Source: a virus. Taken from it: a DNA stretch of 64,000 bases. This document shows positions 62,654 to 64,000 of this stretch, piece after piece. The translations under genes were made by a program, and so were the position numbers. Location of the stretch: IMG/VR virus record IMGVR_UViG_3300034105_002437, positions 1 to 64,000 of that record; one strand, written 5' to 3'. The notes under the pieces are model-generated. The model was not told the DNA's origin and ran no database searches. It saw only the letters and a program-made list of their open reading frames with translations. Position 1 is the stretch's first letter. Each line of letters begins with the position of its first letter.

Positions 62654-63495
62654 TAATCGGTGCTTTTACAGGTTACAATTACAATCAATTGAAACCATGG
62701 GTTGAATCAATTGATTCTTGTGGTTTTGTTGGTGACAAAGTGATGGTTGTTGGTGATGCATCGCAAGACACTAGGAACGAATTACTCAAACAAGGTTTTC
62801 GGTTACATGATATGCCAAGAATTAATGCACCAATACATGTTGCAAGATTTTGGTCAATCTATGACTTTCTTCATAACAACTGGGAAGAATATGATATTGT
62901 TGTAACCACAGATGTTAAAGATGTATATTTCCAAAGAGACCCTTGTGCATGGATTAAGGAATACACAGACAAACCATTGGTTGCTGGTTCCGAATCTTTA
63001 CGTTATAAAGACGAATCTTGGGGTGATGAAAATTTGATGCAGGCTTATGGTCCAGAAGTTTACGAAAGATTCAAAAACAATATCATCTATAACGTAGGAA
63101 CCTTTGGTGGCCAATCCGATTATGTTAGAGATATGTGTTTCAACATCTTCACCAATTCACTCAACAGGCCAATTCCTATTGTTGACCAGGCGGTCTATAA
63201 TGTTTTAATCAATACACAACCTTATAAAGATAATGTATTGTTTACCAACCAGGAAGATGGCTGGGCGGTACAACTTGGCACTACTGGTGACCCATCTAAG
63301 ATGGAACGTTTCCGACCAAACTTAACTGAACCCGAACCACTATTTGATTACAATAAAAAAGTAATTACAACATCGGCCGGTGAACCACATTGCATTGTAC
63401 ATCAGTATGATCGTGTTCCACTTTGGCAGAGTTTGGTTAGAAACATGTTTAACCAAGAAGACCCCAATCAATTTTTTACATTTAGGACTACATAA
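62638..63495 (+). CDS. Second glycosyltransferase-like protein (285 aa)
   Basis: GTG start inside the end of the previous gene. The N-terminus (NLIIGAFTGYNYNQLKPWV) and DIVVTTDVKDVYFQRDP (DXKD, metal-binding type, about 87-103) match the pattern of glycosyltransferases that act near the reducing end of surface sugars. YNVGTFGGQSDYVRDM and IVDQAVYNVLI follow, as in nucleotide-diphosphosugar transferases (for example DUF616-like). Family only approximately placed. Confidence 0.68.
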   Translation: MAKNLIIGAFTGYNYNQLKPWVESIDSCGFVGDKVMVVGDASQDTRNELLKQGFRLHDMPRINAPIHVARFWSIYDFLHNNWEEYDIVVTTDVKDVYFQRDPCAWIKEYTDKPLVAGSESLRYKDESWGDENLMQAYGPEVYERFKNNIIYNVGTFGGQSDYVRDMCFNIFTNSLNRPIPIVDQAVYNVLINTQPYKDNVLFTNQEDGWAVQLGTTGDPSKMERFRPNLTEPEPLFDYNKKVITTSAGEPHCIVHQYDRVPLWQSLVRNMFNQEDPNQFFTFRTT

Positions 63496-63965
63496 TGAGT
63501 GAATTAATAATGATTCCAGTAAAAACAGAATCTGATGTTGAAACGTTGCGGCAAATTAGAAATGTTTGCAAAAATTTTATGACAAGACATACCGATGAAA
63601 TAACATACGAACAACAACAAAACTGGTATAAAAACATTGACAAAGACACCAATAAACTTTATTTGTTACATAAAATATATTGTGGATCCGTTGGTGATAT
63701 TATTGGTTATGGATACATAAGAATTGAAGATGGTTGTGTACTATTAACGGGTGGTTTAATTGAATCTGAGAGAGCTAAAGGATATGGCCACATCCTTTTT
63801 GAATATCTTGTAAAGAATTCTGAACAGTTTAAAATACCAATTAAATTAGAGGTATTAAAAACAAACATGAAAGCATTTTCTGTTTACAACAAAATTGGTT
63901 TTAGGGTTACCGCAGACGATGGTAAAGTAATTAAAATGGAGTATTATTATGATTCAGTTATTTAA
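63495..63965 (+). CDS. GNAT-family N-acetyltransferase (156 aa)
   Basis: The acetyl-CoA-binding core is present: GYGYIRIEDGCVLLTGGLIESERAKGYGHILFEYL (RxxGxG-type AKGYGH near 94-99) and KLEVLKTNMKAFSVYNKIGF near the end, typical of GNAT motif A and B. In a sugar operon this probably acetylates an amino sugar made by the following aminotransferase (as in Fdt/Qdt pathways). One-base overlap with the upstream stop, 17 bases with the next start. Confidence 0.88.
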   Translation: MSELIMIPVKTESDVETLRQIRNVCKNFMTRHTDEITYEQQQNWYKNIDKDTNKLYLLHKIYCGSVGDIIGYGYIRIEDGCVLLTGGLIESERAKGYGHILFEYLVKNSEQFKIPIKLEVLKTNMKAFSVYNKIGFRVTADDGKVIKMEYYYDSVI

Positions 63966-64000
63966 AGTTAGAATGTCGGAGAGAGCTCCGGAAGAAGTTG
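63949..64000 (+). CDS. Start of a probable DegT/DnrJ-type sugar aminotransferase (3' truncated by window)
   Basis: Only 17 residues are visible: MIQLFKVRMSERAPEEV. The FKVRMSERAPEEV pattern is typical of the N-terminus of DegT/DnrJ/EryC1/StrS aminotransferases. The ATG overlaps the acetyltransferase by 17 bases. With the GNAT gene it would add and acetylate an amino group on a nucleotide sugar. Call based on a very short stretch. Confidence 0.5.
   Translation, partial: MIQLFKVRMSERAPEEV

Overview
This window is about 64 kb of a T4-like myovirus genome (Caudoviricetes). The evidence is a near-complete run of T4-type core genes in T4/cyanophage-like order: gp13, gp14, gp15, gp16, gp17, gp18, gp19, gp20, gp67-like, gp21, gp22, gp23, UvsY, UvsW, gp55, gp47, gp46, gp45, gp44, gp62, RegA, gp43, UvsX and gp41. 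DNA is AT-rich, genes are packed with ATGA or TAATG overlaps, and nearly all lie on the + strand. No photosynthesis genes are present here. The host is not identified. Early promoters are near-perfect sigma70 type, and two leader elements resemble bacterial rrn boxA, so the host is a bacterium with ordinary sigma70 and possibly Nus-dependent antitermination. I lean weakly towards a proteobacterium.

Layout. 1-13960: host-recognition region with tail-fibre and adhesin genes. It includes a 2060-residue protein with about eight LamG-like repeats, fibres made of ANxAFxx heptads, and glycine-rich adhesins. 14006-28756: late head, neck, tail and packaging genes, with TATAAATA-type late promoters and terminators after gp19 and gp23. 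28863-43988: a tail-tube-like gene, then recombination, late sigma factor, sugar and methyltransferase genes, peptide deformylase, a first DruA-like protein, a winged-helix monocistron, dNMP kinase, clamp, clamp loader and RegA. 44073-51033: Hsp20, dCMP deaminase, a SprT-like protease, an RNase H-like protein, a GroES-like protein and a large tRNA array. 51035-53081: the only convincing minus-strand genes, a probable lysis cassette including a 48-residue membrane protein. 53205-61939: DNA polymerase, UvsX, gp41, a second DruA-like protein and a PD-(D/E)XK-like nuclease. 61943-64000: glycosyltransferases, a GNAT acetyltransferase and the start of a probable sugar aminotransferase.

The tRNA array is the most unusual part. 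I read 30 tRNA genes covering all 20 amino acids, including a likely initiator tRNA, plus two degenerate tRNA-like elements. Between them lie several GC-richer, strongly self-complementary segments with no protein-coding or tRNA signature. They are candidates for small stable RNAs, comparable in position to the T4 tRNA-cluster RNAs C and D. Two copies of a module (hairpin, sigma70 promoter, identical boxA-like 24-mer) start two of the tRNA blocks. A separate promoter-to-terminator unit at 46030-46270 appears to make a ~200-nt noncoding RNA.

Working together: sigma70 promoters with 16-17 bp spacing would drive early genes (uvsY block, winged-helix gene, hsp20, tRNAs, gp43 block). gp55, the gp45 clamp and a DsbA-like protein would then activate the TATAAATA late promoters of the virion genes. 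All functional calls come from reading the sequence and remembered family motifs. No database search was possible.
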